Program-made: the position numbers and the translations under genes
NCBI GenBank assembly: GCA_049999805.1
Contig: JBNGIO010006300.1
Span: 1 to 25,498, forward strand
Direction of reading: 5' to 3'
Length of the DNA stretch: 25,498 nt
From: Folioceros fuciformis
Taxonomy: Eukaryota; Anthocerotophyta; Anthocerotopsida; Anthocerotales
Shown: positions 1-7,816 of the stretch, in pieces
Numbering within the stretch: position 1 is the first letter of the stretch
Layout of the letters: each line of letters begins with the position of its first letter
Notes under the pieces: generated by a model
What the model saw: the letters and a program-made list of their open reading frames with translations, nothing else
Database searches by the model: none
What the model was told of the DNA's origin: nothing

Positions 1-14
1 TTTATACTTCATCA
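1..14 (-). mobile_element. Start of the 3' LTR of copia element A (runs off the window)
   Basis: Read on the minus strand, a purine tract ends in GTGGGAG and is followed by TGATGAAGTATAAA, which leaves the window. The same junction form, GTGGGAG then TG, is seen at the 3' LTRs of elements B (7633/7634) and C (23430/23431). The same 14 bases recur at 1964-1977. I infer that this is the 5' edge of the 3' LTR of the element whose RNase H lies at 1112-1918. The rest of the LTR is not in the window. Confidence 0.55.
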
Positions 15-24
15 CTCCCACTTG
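15..24 (-). promoter_or_regulatory. Polypurine tract of element A
   Basis: On the minus strand this reads CAAGTGGGAG, directly before the TG of the putative LTR. Copia elements prime plus-strand DNA synthesis from such a tract just upstream of the 3' LTR. It lies about 1.1 kb past the RNase H stop, an unusually long distance that is filled by the antisense gene at 262-1088. Confidence 0.5.
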
Positions 25-173
25 TTGAGAGCGTGTTAAGTACAGTCTTCTGGTATTCCTTGTGCTTGGTTCCTCGTGGGCGTAAAGCCTCTCGAGCTTC
101 AGTCCTTCCCAGCTGCCAACTCTGATTGCTAGTGGCTGGTGCAATGGAGTGTGAGAATGAGATGCCCCTTGCA

Positions 174-218
174 ACCAGGTACGCCTGGTACATAATGACA
201 GCTTACGCTGTCATTGTG
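174..218. repeat. Two consecutive short hairpins upstream of the AT-hook gene
   Basis: The first hairpin has a perfect 6-bp stem (ACCAGG 174-179, CCTGGT 184-189) and a 4-base loop. The second has a perfect 9-bp stem (AATGACAGC 194-202, GCTGTCATT 207-215) and the loop TTAC; it extends through a G-T pair to 191/218. They lie 44-88 bases before the ATG at 262, so they could be structured 5' leader sequence or protein-binding dyads. The role is unknown. Confidence 0.5.
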
Positions 219-261
219 CTTCATTTCAAGATTCTAGCTGTGGAGAAGAGCACTCGCAGCT

Positions 262-1088
262 ATGTCTTCTGCTACGACCCCCTCTGATGACGCCCCTCGG
301 AGGCCTCGGGCTTACCATCGTGATGCCCTTGGACGTTTCTCAGCTAGAACACCTGCTACAGGAGGACGCCACGAACTTGCTGATACTGCTGCCAGGGGTT
401 CCTGCTCATCTCGGCGTCCAAGAGGAAGGCCGCCAGGGCGGCGTGGCAGAGGAAGGGGCAGGGGCTCGAACGCCGCTGCTGCACCGGACATGGGCGCACC
501 CTCGCGAGGTGCTCCACATGCTAACAGTCCCCGAATTGCAGCTACAGAGCGCCGGTTTGGTAACGGCGAGTACGCCTACTCTAATTGTGGGGCTTTGCCT
601 CCTATGTCGTTCCACTTTCCACCAATCAGAGACTACAATGAGGAGACGAAGGTGGTCTGTCCAGGGAATATGAAGCATCCTGGATCACCACTATGGTATC
701 GCTGCAGTGTGACAGGCTATATCCTGAGACGCGTTAAAGTCACCATGTGCAGGGAGTATCCCGCACACGCGGTCAGCTTTTACAGTGAGTGTCTTCAGAC
801 ACCATGTTTTTCCATAGCCCTGATTACGTTTCTTGTGCTCCCACTCGCTTGAGAATTCCTGACAATCACATGTTGTTGCCTCTTGTAGGGACTGACACCC
901 GGCTGAGGGAGGAGGAGCGTCTCGAATCTGAAGAGCGTATCTCTTATCAGGAGAGGAGGAGACGTAACAGTCCTCTTGAGGGCGAGAGCTTCACCACATC
1001 TGAAGAGCTGAACTCTGAAGATTCTGAAGAAAGAGAGAACAACACTGATGACTCTGAAGATGAAGCGAGCTTCAACTGGGATCCTTAG
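262..1088 (+). CDS. Two-exon AT-hook-like basic/acidic protein, antisense and 3' to copia pol
   Basis: Proposed model: exon 1 is 262-784 and exon 2 is 889-1088, joined across a 104-bp GT-AG intron. The exons sum to 723 nt, giving 240 residues and a TAG stop, and the splice keeps one frame. Residues 1-75 are basic and Gly/Arg-rich, with the AT-hook-like core RPRGRPPGRRGRGRGRG near 52-68. AT hooks bind the minor groove of AT-rich DNA. A middle segment (about 100-174) carries several Cys and aromatic residues but no family I recognise. The C-terminal 66 residues are strongly charged, with Arg/Glu runs and then Ser-Glu/Asp repeats ending FNWDP. The gene converges on the RNase H of element A, with stops only about 20 bases apart, and lies between that domain and the polypurine tract. 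That is the position of antisense accessory ORFs in some plant retrotransposons such as Grande. A host gene is the alternative. The splice and DNA binding are inferences. Confidence 0.5.
785..888 (+). other. Predicted spliceosomal intron in the AT-hook gene
   Basis: The donor is GTGAGT after ACA at 782-784. The acceptor is a T-rich stretch ending CTTGTAG at 888. The length is 104 bp, normal for a plant intron. Exon 1 unspliced would read on only to a stop near 850. Splicing joins it to the long charged frame that begins at 889-891, completing a codon AGG. Confidence 0.55.
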
Positions 1089-1111
1089 GGCTAGGATTTC
1101 CTTTTTGCTGT

Positions 1112-1918
1112 TCAGACTTTGCTGCTAAGGAAGTCTTGCGACCTCCCAAGTCCCATACTTTGCATATGTCTGTTGTGGAGTTCACGGCCTAGGGCCTTTG
1201 TTAAAATATCTGCTGGGTTGTCTGTGGTTGGCACGTAGTCCAGAGATATTTTTCCTGCTGTGACTTGTTCTCTAATGTAGTGGTACTCAACTTCCACGTG
1301 TTTTGTTCGTGAGTGGAAGACTGGATTCTTTGCTAGAGCCATGGAACCCTGATTGTCTGTGTAGACTGTGGTACAGGTAGGTAGATCAATTCCCATTTCC
1401 TGGAAGAGTAACTTGCACCATACTATCTCCTTTGCTGCTGCTGTCAAGACCCTGTACTCTGTTTCTGTGCTTGATAGGGCCACAGTAGGTTGTTTCTTAG
1501 ATGACCAGCATATGGGGCTGCCAGTATAAGAGATCACATATCCTGATACTGACTTCCTGGTGTCAATGTCTCCTGCATAGTCAGAATCTGTGAAGGTCTC
1601 TAGGTCTAGAGTCTTTCCTTCATGGTGCTCATATTTTAAACCTACGTCAAAGGTTCCTTTCAGATAACGAAACACTCGTTTCAGGCTCTGCCAATGTTCC
1701 TGTCCAGGTTGTTCCAGGAACTGTGATAAAACGCTTGTAGCATAGGCTACATCGGGCCTTGTCGTGTTTGAGGCATAGATTAGTTTTCCTACGCCTTTCC
1801 TGTATGGCACCTTGGCCATTGCATCCTTTTCTGATTCTGTTTGTGGACACATTGACTTACTCAATTTAATTCCACTAGGTAAAGGTGTCGATGCTGGTTT
1901 TGCATCCTTGAGGCCCAA
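1112..1918 (-). pseudogene. Copia element A: RNase H region of pol
   Basis: The frame translates to the C-terminal part of a Ty1/copia polyprotein. It has the RT-RNase H linker (DAKPASTPLP), the SDYAGD segment, the ALSSTETEY block, TDNQGSMALAKNPVFHSRTKH and the closing NPADILTKAL. RNase H degrades the RNA strand of the RNA-DNA hybrid during reverse transcription in the particle. This stretch has no internal stop over 268 residues, so it is among the better preserved copia pieces here. Upstream it ends abruptly near 1918. Another frame then shows YVIDMLSNLGL, which fits the end of RT, followed by the LTR-like motif of 1964-1977. Gag, protease, integrase and most of RT are absent, so the piece is a fragment. 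Confidence 0.9.
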
Positions 1919-1977
1919 TAGCTAACCCTAGGTTACTTAACATGTCGATAACATAACATCGCTTTTATACTTCATCA
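1919..1977 (-). mobile_element. Junction of RT/RNase H with an LTR-like start motif
   Basis: Read on minus from 1977, the sequence starts TGATGAAGTATAAA, identical to the putative LTR start at 14. About 55 bases later it is in the RNase H coding frame. Two readings fit: a remnant of the 5' LTR fused to RNase H by a large internal deletion, or a decayed end of RT that acquired the motif. The RT-like YVIDML in part of this stretch supports the second, and the 14-base identity supports the first. Confidence 0.35.
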
Positions 1978-2139
1978 ATACCAGCAAGTTCTGACACCTT
2001 AGAGCCCAACTCATGGCCATGACTGGGGACAAGATGTCGAAGGTAGGTGCTGTAGCGCAGCTCCTCACATCACTCCCTGCAAACCTTCGTCACGAGCTAG
2101 AATGGACCGCAATGAATGAGCTAGAATGAAAGCGCAACT

Positions 2140-2201
2140 GTTGCCACTGGAGCTGCAGTGGCCGTCACCTGTTGCCACTGGAGCTGAAGTGGCCGTCACC
2201 T
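2140..2201 (+). repeat. 31-bp tandem duplication inside gag relic F
   Basis: GTTGCCACTGGAGCTG begins two adjacent 31-base copies that differ at one base. As 31 is not a multiple of three, the duplication shifts the reading frame. It marks decay of this copy. Confidence 0.85.
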
Positions 2202-2465
2202 TGAGGGAGGTGATTGGTGCACTATTCCAGGAAGAGCAGAGTCGTGCCTTCGCCTCCGGAGTTTCTAAAAGCAAAGGAGAGAAACTGTTAGTAGCCAACT
2301 TCCGTTCCGCAAAGGGCAAAGGAAAATTCAAAGGAGGAAATTCACTTGGACAGAAGGTGGAATCTTAGAGCTCCACAAAGCATCCAAGCAACTGCAATTG
2401 GTGTGGAACGCCCGGATGCTGGGCAAGAGAGTGTCAAATAAAGAAGGCACGTGAGCCCCAAAAGC

Positions 2466-2565
2466 NNNNNNNNNNNNNNNNNNNNNNNNNNNNNNNNNNN
2501 NNNNNNNNNNNNNNNNNNNNNNNNNNNNNNNNNNNNNNNNNNNNNNNNNNNNNNNNNNNNNNNNN
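2466..2565. other. 100-N scaffold gap, probably artefactual
   Basis: Exactly 100 N. The 19 bases before it (2447-2465) and the 19 bases after it (2566-2584) are identical, GCACGTGAGCCCCAAAAGC. If the two copies are the same sequence, the gag-protease frame runs through without interruption. Confidence 0.9.
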
Positions 2566-2815
2566 GCACGTGAGCCCCAAAAGCAACCGAAGCCGACTGC
2601 AAGTGTTGCAGTTAAAGAAAACTCAGGAGAATTGAAAGTATCAATCGAGATCCTCATTGTTTGTCTCTCGGGTTTGCTGAATGATGATGGCTGTTGGTAC
2701 CTCGACTCCAGAGCAACTACACACAACTACAAGGATAGGAAGTTGTTCACCTCCTTACCATAAAACATAGACAGTCATCGAGATTGTCATCAAGATTGAG
2801 CCTATATATGTAGTA

Positions 2816-2915
2816 NNNNNNNNNNNNNNNNNNNNNNNNNNNNNNNNNNNNNNNNNNNNNNNNNNNNNNNNNNNNNNNNNNNNNNNNNNNNNNNNNNNNN
2901 NNNNNNNNNNNNNNN
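2816..2915. other. 100-N scaffold gap
   Basis: Exactly 100 N. The right edge begins inside a 20-bp tandem repeat, so the gap probably marks an unresolved repeat array. Confidence 0.9.
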
Positions 2916-2985
2916 AAGTTGTGTTATGGTGTTGTAAGTTGTGTTATGGTGTTGTAAGTTGTGTTATGGTGTTGTAAGTTGTTGT
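2916..2985 (+). repeat. 20-bp tandem repeat beside the gap
   Basis: AAGTTGTGTTATGGTGTTGT occurs three times in a row from 2916 to 2975, with a degenerate fourth start at 2976. The true copy number is hidden by the gap. It sits about 60 bases before the pogo transposase start and may be a subterminal repeat of that transposon. Confidence 0.85.
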
Positions 2986-3043
2986 CTTGCTGTAAGATAT
3001 TTTGTATGTGTTCCTTACCCATTCTCTTTGACGTGTAAGAACA

Positions 3044-4721
3044 ATGCCGCCCAAGCTGCCGCTCAAGCATGCTACCCTAACAAAGCAACAAAAGAAAGAG
3101 GTTTGCGAATATTATGTCCAGCAGTCTTGCACACCTAGGGGGTTGACTAGATGGACAACAAAGAAGTTTTCAATAACAACTTCTAAAAGTGCATTGTCTA
3201 GGATTGTGAAAAACAAAGACAAATGGTTGGACCCTGCCATTAGTCCAATAACTAATATGGCAGGAATGAGGGATAGACCAGTCGTATGCCCACAGGTTGA
3301 CCGCGCAGTACACGTTTGGGCTCTTGCAATCCAAGCTCAAGGTGCCACAATTTCAGATGATTTGCTTCGTGAGATGGCTTCCAAATTCCACAAAAAGATT
3401 CCTAAAGATAAGTGACCAAAAATAATATACCATAGAGGTTGGGTTGCTCACTAAAAGGAAAGGTATAATTTTAAATCAGTTGTCAGACATGGAGAGGCAG
3501 GGAGTGTTGACAATACAGAAGCAGTGAAGGCAGCTATTAGAGAGCTGCAACTTCAAGTTCTTGATTATGGAGCTGCGAATGTTTTTAATATAGATGAGAC
3601 TGGTCTTTCTTCATAGCATTGTCAAACAGGACACTTGCAACAATGCGTATTGTAGGACGGAAGCAATTTAAGGACCGGTTGACAATTGGACTGACAACAA
3701 ATGTTGATGGATCTTGCAAGTTGCCACCTTTTGTGATTAACAGATATCTTAGGCCTCGTGCTTTCTCTGTCACGAATGTTCAAAATCCCGAGAATTTGAA
3801 TATTATCTGGTATGTAAAGCAAAAGGCATGGATGACAATAAAGCTGTTTGAGAAGTTTTTGCTAAATTTTGACCGAGGATGGTTGCATCAGGGCGGACTA
3901 GAGTATTACTTATAGTGGATAATTGTCCTGGGCATCGGTTTGGTAATGCAGCTCAATTCAAGTTACAAAGGTGGTTTTCTTTCCACCCAATGTGACAAGC
4001 GTATATCAACCTTTGGACTAGGGGATCATCTGTTCTTTCAAGGCTTGGTATCGTAAGTTGATGATTTCGTACCAATACAACCAGATCATAGACAATGTGG
4101 CTACAACTATCGATGTATATCAAGCAGTGGTTATGCTGGTAAGAGCTTGGACTTCATTTGTGAGTCCTCATACCATACGCAATTGTTGGAGACAGCACTT
4201 TGGATGCGGAATTGCGTGCACAAGATGCTCGGTTCTGTGAGTCTTTGGATCTAAACAGCTCACCATATGATCCAGAGGATCCATTGTCGAATCCTCAAAA
4301 TCACTCTAATTCATTGGAATCGCAGGTAGAAGAGCTACAACCTTCCATGCGAAGCTTAGCATTATTAACATCTGAGGATATGACATGAATTGCTGATGTT
4401 GGATATCCAACGATGACAGCTAAAGAGTATCTAAACTTTGAGGAGGATGAAGGATTGGAGACTACGTATATTCCTACAGAGGACGAAATATGACAAGCAT
4501 TAATCGCTCCGCCTGTCAATAAGGACGGTGAGGAGAATGATATAGTGTCAATGGAGACCATAGCCCCAAGACTGCATACGACAAAGGATGAGGATAGCGA
4601 AGATGTTTTTGGAAGAGATGCCATATAATGCTTTGAAGTTGCATTCTCAGTTGGAAAAACATATTATTAGTCATTGGATGAAAGCAACTCCTTGATTGAT
4701 TATTTTAACCCGGCAAACTAG
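3044..4721 (+). pseudogene. Pogo/Tigger-type (CENP-B-like) DNA transposase, decayed
   Basis: The N-terminus starts MPPKLPLKHATLTKQQ and is followed by a CENP-B-type helix-turn-helix (about residues 10-65), which in this family binds the transposon ends. The DDE domain then continues through frameshifts and stops. It has FNIDETGL (first Asp, about 3585-3606), GRKQFKDRLTIGLTTNVDGS, LIVDNCPGH (second Asp, about 3909-3935) and TSVYQPLD followed by GII (third Asp, about 4010-4020). In the last motif the usual Gln codon after LD is TAG. The C-terminal tail has the acidic region and a closing SLIDYFNPAN with stop TAG at 4719-4721, like the ITDFF end of pogo proteins. Stops occur near 3413, 3448, 3614, 4018, 4386 and 4491, with frame changes near 3615, 3900, 3990 and 4620. 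The order and spacing of domains are those of a full-length pogo transposase, so this is a dead full-length copy. Confidence 0.85.
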
Positions 4722-4847
4722 AATTAGGTTGGCAGCTATGTAGTATGAGGGAGCATTTTGGATTTTTTGGAAACTTTTAAGCTCTTTCAAAAAAATTATT
4801 AAAAGATTTTTTTTTATTTTTTTAAATATTTTTATTTTTGTAAAAAA
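4722..4847. other. AT-rich stretch 3' of the transposase
   Basis: This stretch is T- and A-rich, with T runs at about 4808-4845. It probably holds the 3' untranslated part and right end of the pogo-like element. No terminal inverted repeat could be matched, because the left end lies at or inside the gap at 2816-2915. Confidence 0.4.
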
Positions 4848-5467
4848 ATGAAAATGCCTAAACGGGAACCTCTAAATGGGAGGATTTTTCTACTCCCAAT
4901 TGCTCGTTGTACAGAACGGGCTGCCTGCTTTCCTTTCCCATTAGCGCCTGCGATTGTTCGTCCCGCCGGTGCGCGGACAACCCCTGATCGTCCTCTTGGC
5001 CATCCTCCGTCCTCCGTCGGGCTAGGTGCCTCCTCCTCCGGAACTCTCTCCCACTTAGACCCTTCAGCGTCCGGCTCATCCTGCGGCCCGAACTGCTTTC
5101 TTCTTCTTAGGAAATTTCGCATCTCCTTACTCAGCTTGAGGAGTCGACTAGGTAAGTCGATCCCTACTCCCTGACTCTGGAGAGCAATGCAATCGAACTT
5201 CTTCGCGCCGCTGTCCTGCGAAGCATACAAATCTGGAAGCCTTAGGTCTGGTTTTCGTTCCGAGCCCAGTGGTCCTTCCTTCCTTACTGTTTGTTGCTTG
5301 CAATCGCGCCCGCGGGGCATGATCGGGTGTTCATCAGTTCGGATCCTATTCTGCAACCCGCTCTTGTCGCTTACACCTCGGTGCTTGAAAAATTGACTAC
5401 GTCCCTTGCGCTCTCTCCCTCCTAGCGCTTCTCCTCCCCAATGGATCTGAGGCCCTCTCTTTGGCAC
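4848..5467 (-). CDS. Unrecognised 211-residue open frame in a GC-rich block
   Basis: This is the longest open frame of the block, read on minus. It is rich in Arg, Lys, Gly and Pro and has a Glu/Pro patch near residues 137-150. I recognise no domain, signal peptide or membrane segment. The nominal start is GTG, and the frame stays open a few codons further upstream. The sequence differs in composition from the AT-rich DNA to its left at 4722-4847. Its style (basic, low in repeats, a long frame on one strand) resembles plant organellar spacer DNA, so a nuclear insertion of mitochondrial DNA is possible but not shown. Shorter frames on the other strand overlap it. It may not be a gene at all. 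Confidence 0.2.
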
Positions 5468-5643
5468 CAGTACTCCCTTAGACGAACTTCGACTGCCTTA
5501 ATATACACTGGCGCTGCGTTTCGAAGGCCAAGGACGTCAATTCCGCGTGTCTCTCAAGGACCAAGGACTAGAAATGGATGTTTGGCATGCCACAACCTCC
5601 AAGGAATGATCGGTACTGCCAAAAATCCGAGGAAGAATTGGTC

Positions 5644-5651
5644 TATATATG
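5644..5651 (+). promoter_or_regulatory. TATA box of the unknown gene at 5785
   Basis: TATATATG lies 134 bases upstream of the ATG. Transcription starting about 30 bases downstream (near 5675) would give a leader of about 110 bases with no ATG before 5785. The leader is pyrimidine-rich. Confidence 0.5.
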
Positions 5652-5784
5652 CGCCCCTACCTGCTGGTAATTTCTGCATCCCACTGTGCTCTTCTCATTG
5701 TGATCTCTTCGTTCCTGGAACTTAGTGTGTTTCCGCATTTTCGGACAAGCACAGGAGTCCGGTAGCTGGGAGTGCCCGGTGACC

Positions 5785-6396
5785 ATGGCACACATCGACG
5801 GCAGCAGTAGCAGCAACGGGAGCGGGAGCTCAAATTGCGGAGGGGCAGGGGACGAGGCACTCAAGCCCGTCCTCTGCGCGGTGCTGGCTGTGTTGGAGCT
5901 CGCGAGGGAGACGGCCAGCAAGTGGAACGAGGAGCTCGCTCGCATCTGGCACGAGGCCGACAAGCTTGGAGTCGTCGCGACAGAATGCCGAGGATGCGAG
6001 GCTTGCGTCGCTCACTCCGTGAGAATCGAGGCGGCGAGGGCCAAGGACCGGCACAGAACGGCGCTGAAATTCGCCTCTCTGCTTAGGTCCTTCACCATAG
6101 AAGGCACGCACAGTCTGAGGCCTAATTTCTACCAATTGACGCTCCTGGTGCGAGAGGTGCTACGCGGAAACAACAGCATCCAGGGAGGCGATTTCTTCTC
6201 AGAGGAAGGTAAGAATGGTCCAGTGTGGCGCCTGTGGGTTATGCTCAGGGCTTTAGCTGTGCCGGAGGTTCCTTTGCCACCGATTGCTTCCTTGTTCGCC
6301 GACGAGGATATGGCCGACAGCGAAGGCCGGGGTATGTCGGCCGCTGCTTCACTGCTTTACGCGCCCTGCCGCTGCAAGGGCAAGAGGAGACGTTAG
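5785..6396 (+). CDS. Unknown plant-type protein, 203 residues, possibly truncated
   Basis: The start ATG lies in a strong context (ACCATGG) and is the first ATG after the TATA box at 5644. The product begins with a Ser/Gly/Asn-rich tail (residues 1-25), then a predicted helical region rich in Ala, Leu, Glu and Arg (about 26-100) holding a CRGCEAC cysteine cluster near 68-74. A mixed segment (about 110-170) contains RPNFYQLTLLVREVLRG. I recognise no family. The frame ends at TAG 6394-6396 right after the basic run CKGKRRR. The same frame then encodes PDLDEEEEPPPAKSS before TAA at 6442-6444, so the TAG looks like a recent nonsense change cutting off an acidic tail. A good 5' splice site (AAG|GTAAGA at 6208/6209), with a pyrimidine-rich acceptor at 6306, offers another structure. 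It would end at a TGA near 6400. No retroelement motif is present, so this is the best host-gene candidate in the window. Confidence 0.5.
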   Translation: MAHIDGSSSSNGSGSSNCGGAGDEALKPVLCAVLAVLELARETASKWNEELARIWHEADKLGVVATECRGCEACVAHSVRIEAARAKDRHRTALKFASLLRSFTIEGTHSLRPNFYQLTLLVREVLRGNNSIQGGDFFSEEGKNGPVWRLWVMLRALAVPEVPLPPIASLFADEDMADSEGRGMSAAASLLYAPCRCKGKRRR

Positions 6397-7425
6397 CCTG
6401 ATCTTGACGAGGAGGAGGAGCCCCCTCCCGCGAAGAGCTCCTAACCATGCTGAAGGAGCGCGGGGTCGAATTTAGGAGCTCCCGGATGGTCCTCTGCCTA
6501 GACAGGAGAGCCCGATATGCTCTTATCATGGCTCTCGTAGGTCCAATGTAACAGAAATGTCCCAGGGGACGGGAAGCTACAAACTGGCACAACAGATATA
6601 TATACCTACTCGGATACTCATGTTGTTTTTGAAACATGGAACGTTTGAATGAAGTTGCTGGACAGGTCAGAGTTACCTCTTGAGCTTGTGCTCTGTCGGC
6701 CTACTCCAAGGTGGGCCGGATGTTGTGAGTCAACGGGCATATGTACATACATACACACATACTGTACTTCGTTGCTTTTGATAAATAAGGCTTGTGTAGG
6801 AGGCTTGGACAATGACAAGTGCCAGGGTTATGTACCCCACTAACCCCTTGCACTGGTTATTGTCCTTGTCCAGGTCTCAGTCTCCTCTCTTGGGTTGAAG
6901 TGCTAGATGCAGCTAAGGCGAATTGTAGTCCTCCACATATTGGGATGGATTACCCTAAGGCTATAGCCTATGGAATACCAATGCGGGGACAGGGACTACA
7001 TACTTATTTTTTATTAGAATATATATTTTATATGCAAATATTCTGTGGCATCTAAGGAATATTTCTCTATCACACATCCACATCATCCAACCTTATGTAT
7101 AGACCGTATATCAAATTTTTTTAAATATCTCTAACAACTTTGTGAACCTAAAGGGACACAATCTTTAAAGAATCGCATGGGGACGATTCTTTAAAGAGCA
7201 GCGCAGCTCGCCTTGGGACCCAACTATGGAGGAGATTCTGATGGTGGGTGTGCCTTCATTGCATGGATTGTGCTCTCCTCCCTTGCTTTTCCGCCCTTCT
7301 GCCTTCCAGAACCCAAAATGCAGCGCTGGGTTGCTTCCAGGACCTCAGTTTTGCTTTGGTATGCTTGGTTTGGCTGCAAGCAACCGTGGTTGCCAATGTG
7401 CGGAATTTGATGTCCGAGAGCTTGG
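6397..7425. other. Non-coding stretch between the unknown gene and element B
   Basis: After the acidic-tail remnant (to 6444) I see no convincing gene. There is an AATAA-type candidate polyadenylation signal near 6781, an AT-rich part at 7000-7140 and the inverted repeat at 7162-7197. Short overlapping frames at 7213-7528 are open in all three plus frames and show no domain. The last five bases, CTTGG (7421-7425), are the probable target site of element B. Confidence 0.5.
7162..7197. repeat. Perfect 14-bp inverted repeat with 8-base loop
   Basis: Arm TCTTTAAAGAATCG (7162-7175), loop CATGGGGA, arm CGATTCTTTAAAGA (7184-7197). Each arm itself contains the palindrome CTTTAAAG. No flanking target duplication was seen, so a miniature transposon is not shown. 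It could form a hairpin in RNA or a cruciform in DNA. Confidence 0.85.
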
Positions 7426-7633
7426 TCTCGGTAATTTTGACATAATCACTTTATTACATCTGAATGTGTGTTACAAGAGAGAGAATCGTTTGAGCAGTCA
7501 TGAAACTGAAGAGACACGGGATGCATAGGGTGCCTATGAAGAGGTGTGTGTAAGGAGACATGACCTTTCACCTATAGGCCTAATTAATTAAAAAAACAGA
7601 ACAGCAAAATGTGACGAGTGTGCTACTCCAACA
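7426..7633 (-). repeat. 3' LTR of element B
   Basis: On minus it starts TGTTGGAGTAGCAC at 7633 and ends AATTACCGAGA at 7426. It aligns with 22987-23209 along most of its length, sharing the TTACAAGAGAGAGAATCGTT and CCTATAGGCCTAATTAATTA stretches. It lacks about 17 bases present in the 5' copy. The shared sequence stops exactly at the primer site in the 5' copy, which fixes the inner border. The border ends in GA rather than the usual CA. Confidence 0.85.
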
Positions 7634-7643
7634 CTCCCACTCG
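7634..7643 (-). promoter_or_regulatory. Polypurine tract of element B
   Basis: On minus it reads GCGAGTGGGAG and abuts the TG of the 3' LTR. The GTGGGAG end is the same as at elements A and C, which points to one related group of copia elements. Confidence 0.65.
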
Positions 7644-7816
7644 CACGAAGTCATAGCCTAACCACCAATCATAAGCATTTCCATCATGGAGAATCGAGAA
7701 TGTACGATTTGCGTATGAGGGACGATTCAAGAATGAAGCAGTAACATCAAGAGAAACTTTTGAATCTTAGCACTCCGAGATTATTCCGGTATTTGGGCAA
7801 TCTTCTGGTGCCTGTG

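Larger units (their letters stand above)
1978..2763 (+). pseudogene. Copia element F: gag-protease relic
   Basis: This is a plus-strand fragment of a copia polyprotein. A gag C-terminal segment (LREVIGALFQEEQSR) leads, after one in-frame TAG near 2366, into a zinc-knuckle-like motif CNWCGTPGCWARECQ. That motif has C-x2-C spacing, but the expected His is Cys. After a scaffold gap the frame resumes and reaches the protease motif WYLDSRATTH at about 2695-2730, then stops at TAA 2761. The invariant Gly of the DSG active site is Arg (AGA). A 31-bp tandem duplication (2140-2170 and 2171-2201) breaks the gag frame. Gag packages RNA and protease matures the polyprotein; neither should function here. 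No LTR of F was found. Confidence 0.8.

Noticed and set aside
287-678. Open frames of 90-128 residues overlapping exon 1 of the AT-hook gene on both strands
   Set aside because: They arise from the GC-rich Arg/Gly codons of the exon and show no domain; the spliced frame explains the stretch better.
6245-6637. 130-residue minus-strand frame opposite the unknown gene
   Set aside because: It overlaps the better supported plus-strand gene, has no motif, and shows no promoter signal.
7213-7528. Three overlapping plus-strand frames of 65-100 residues
   Set aside because: All three frames are open over the same DNA, and the longest runs into the LTR of element B.
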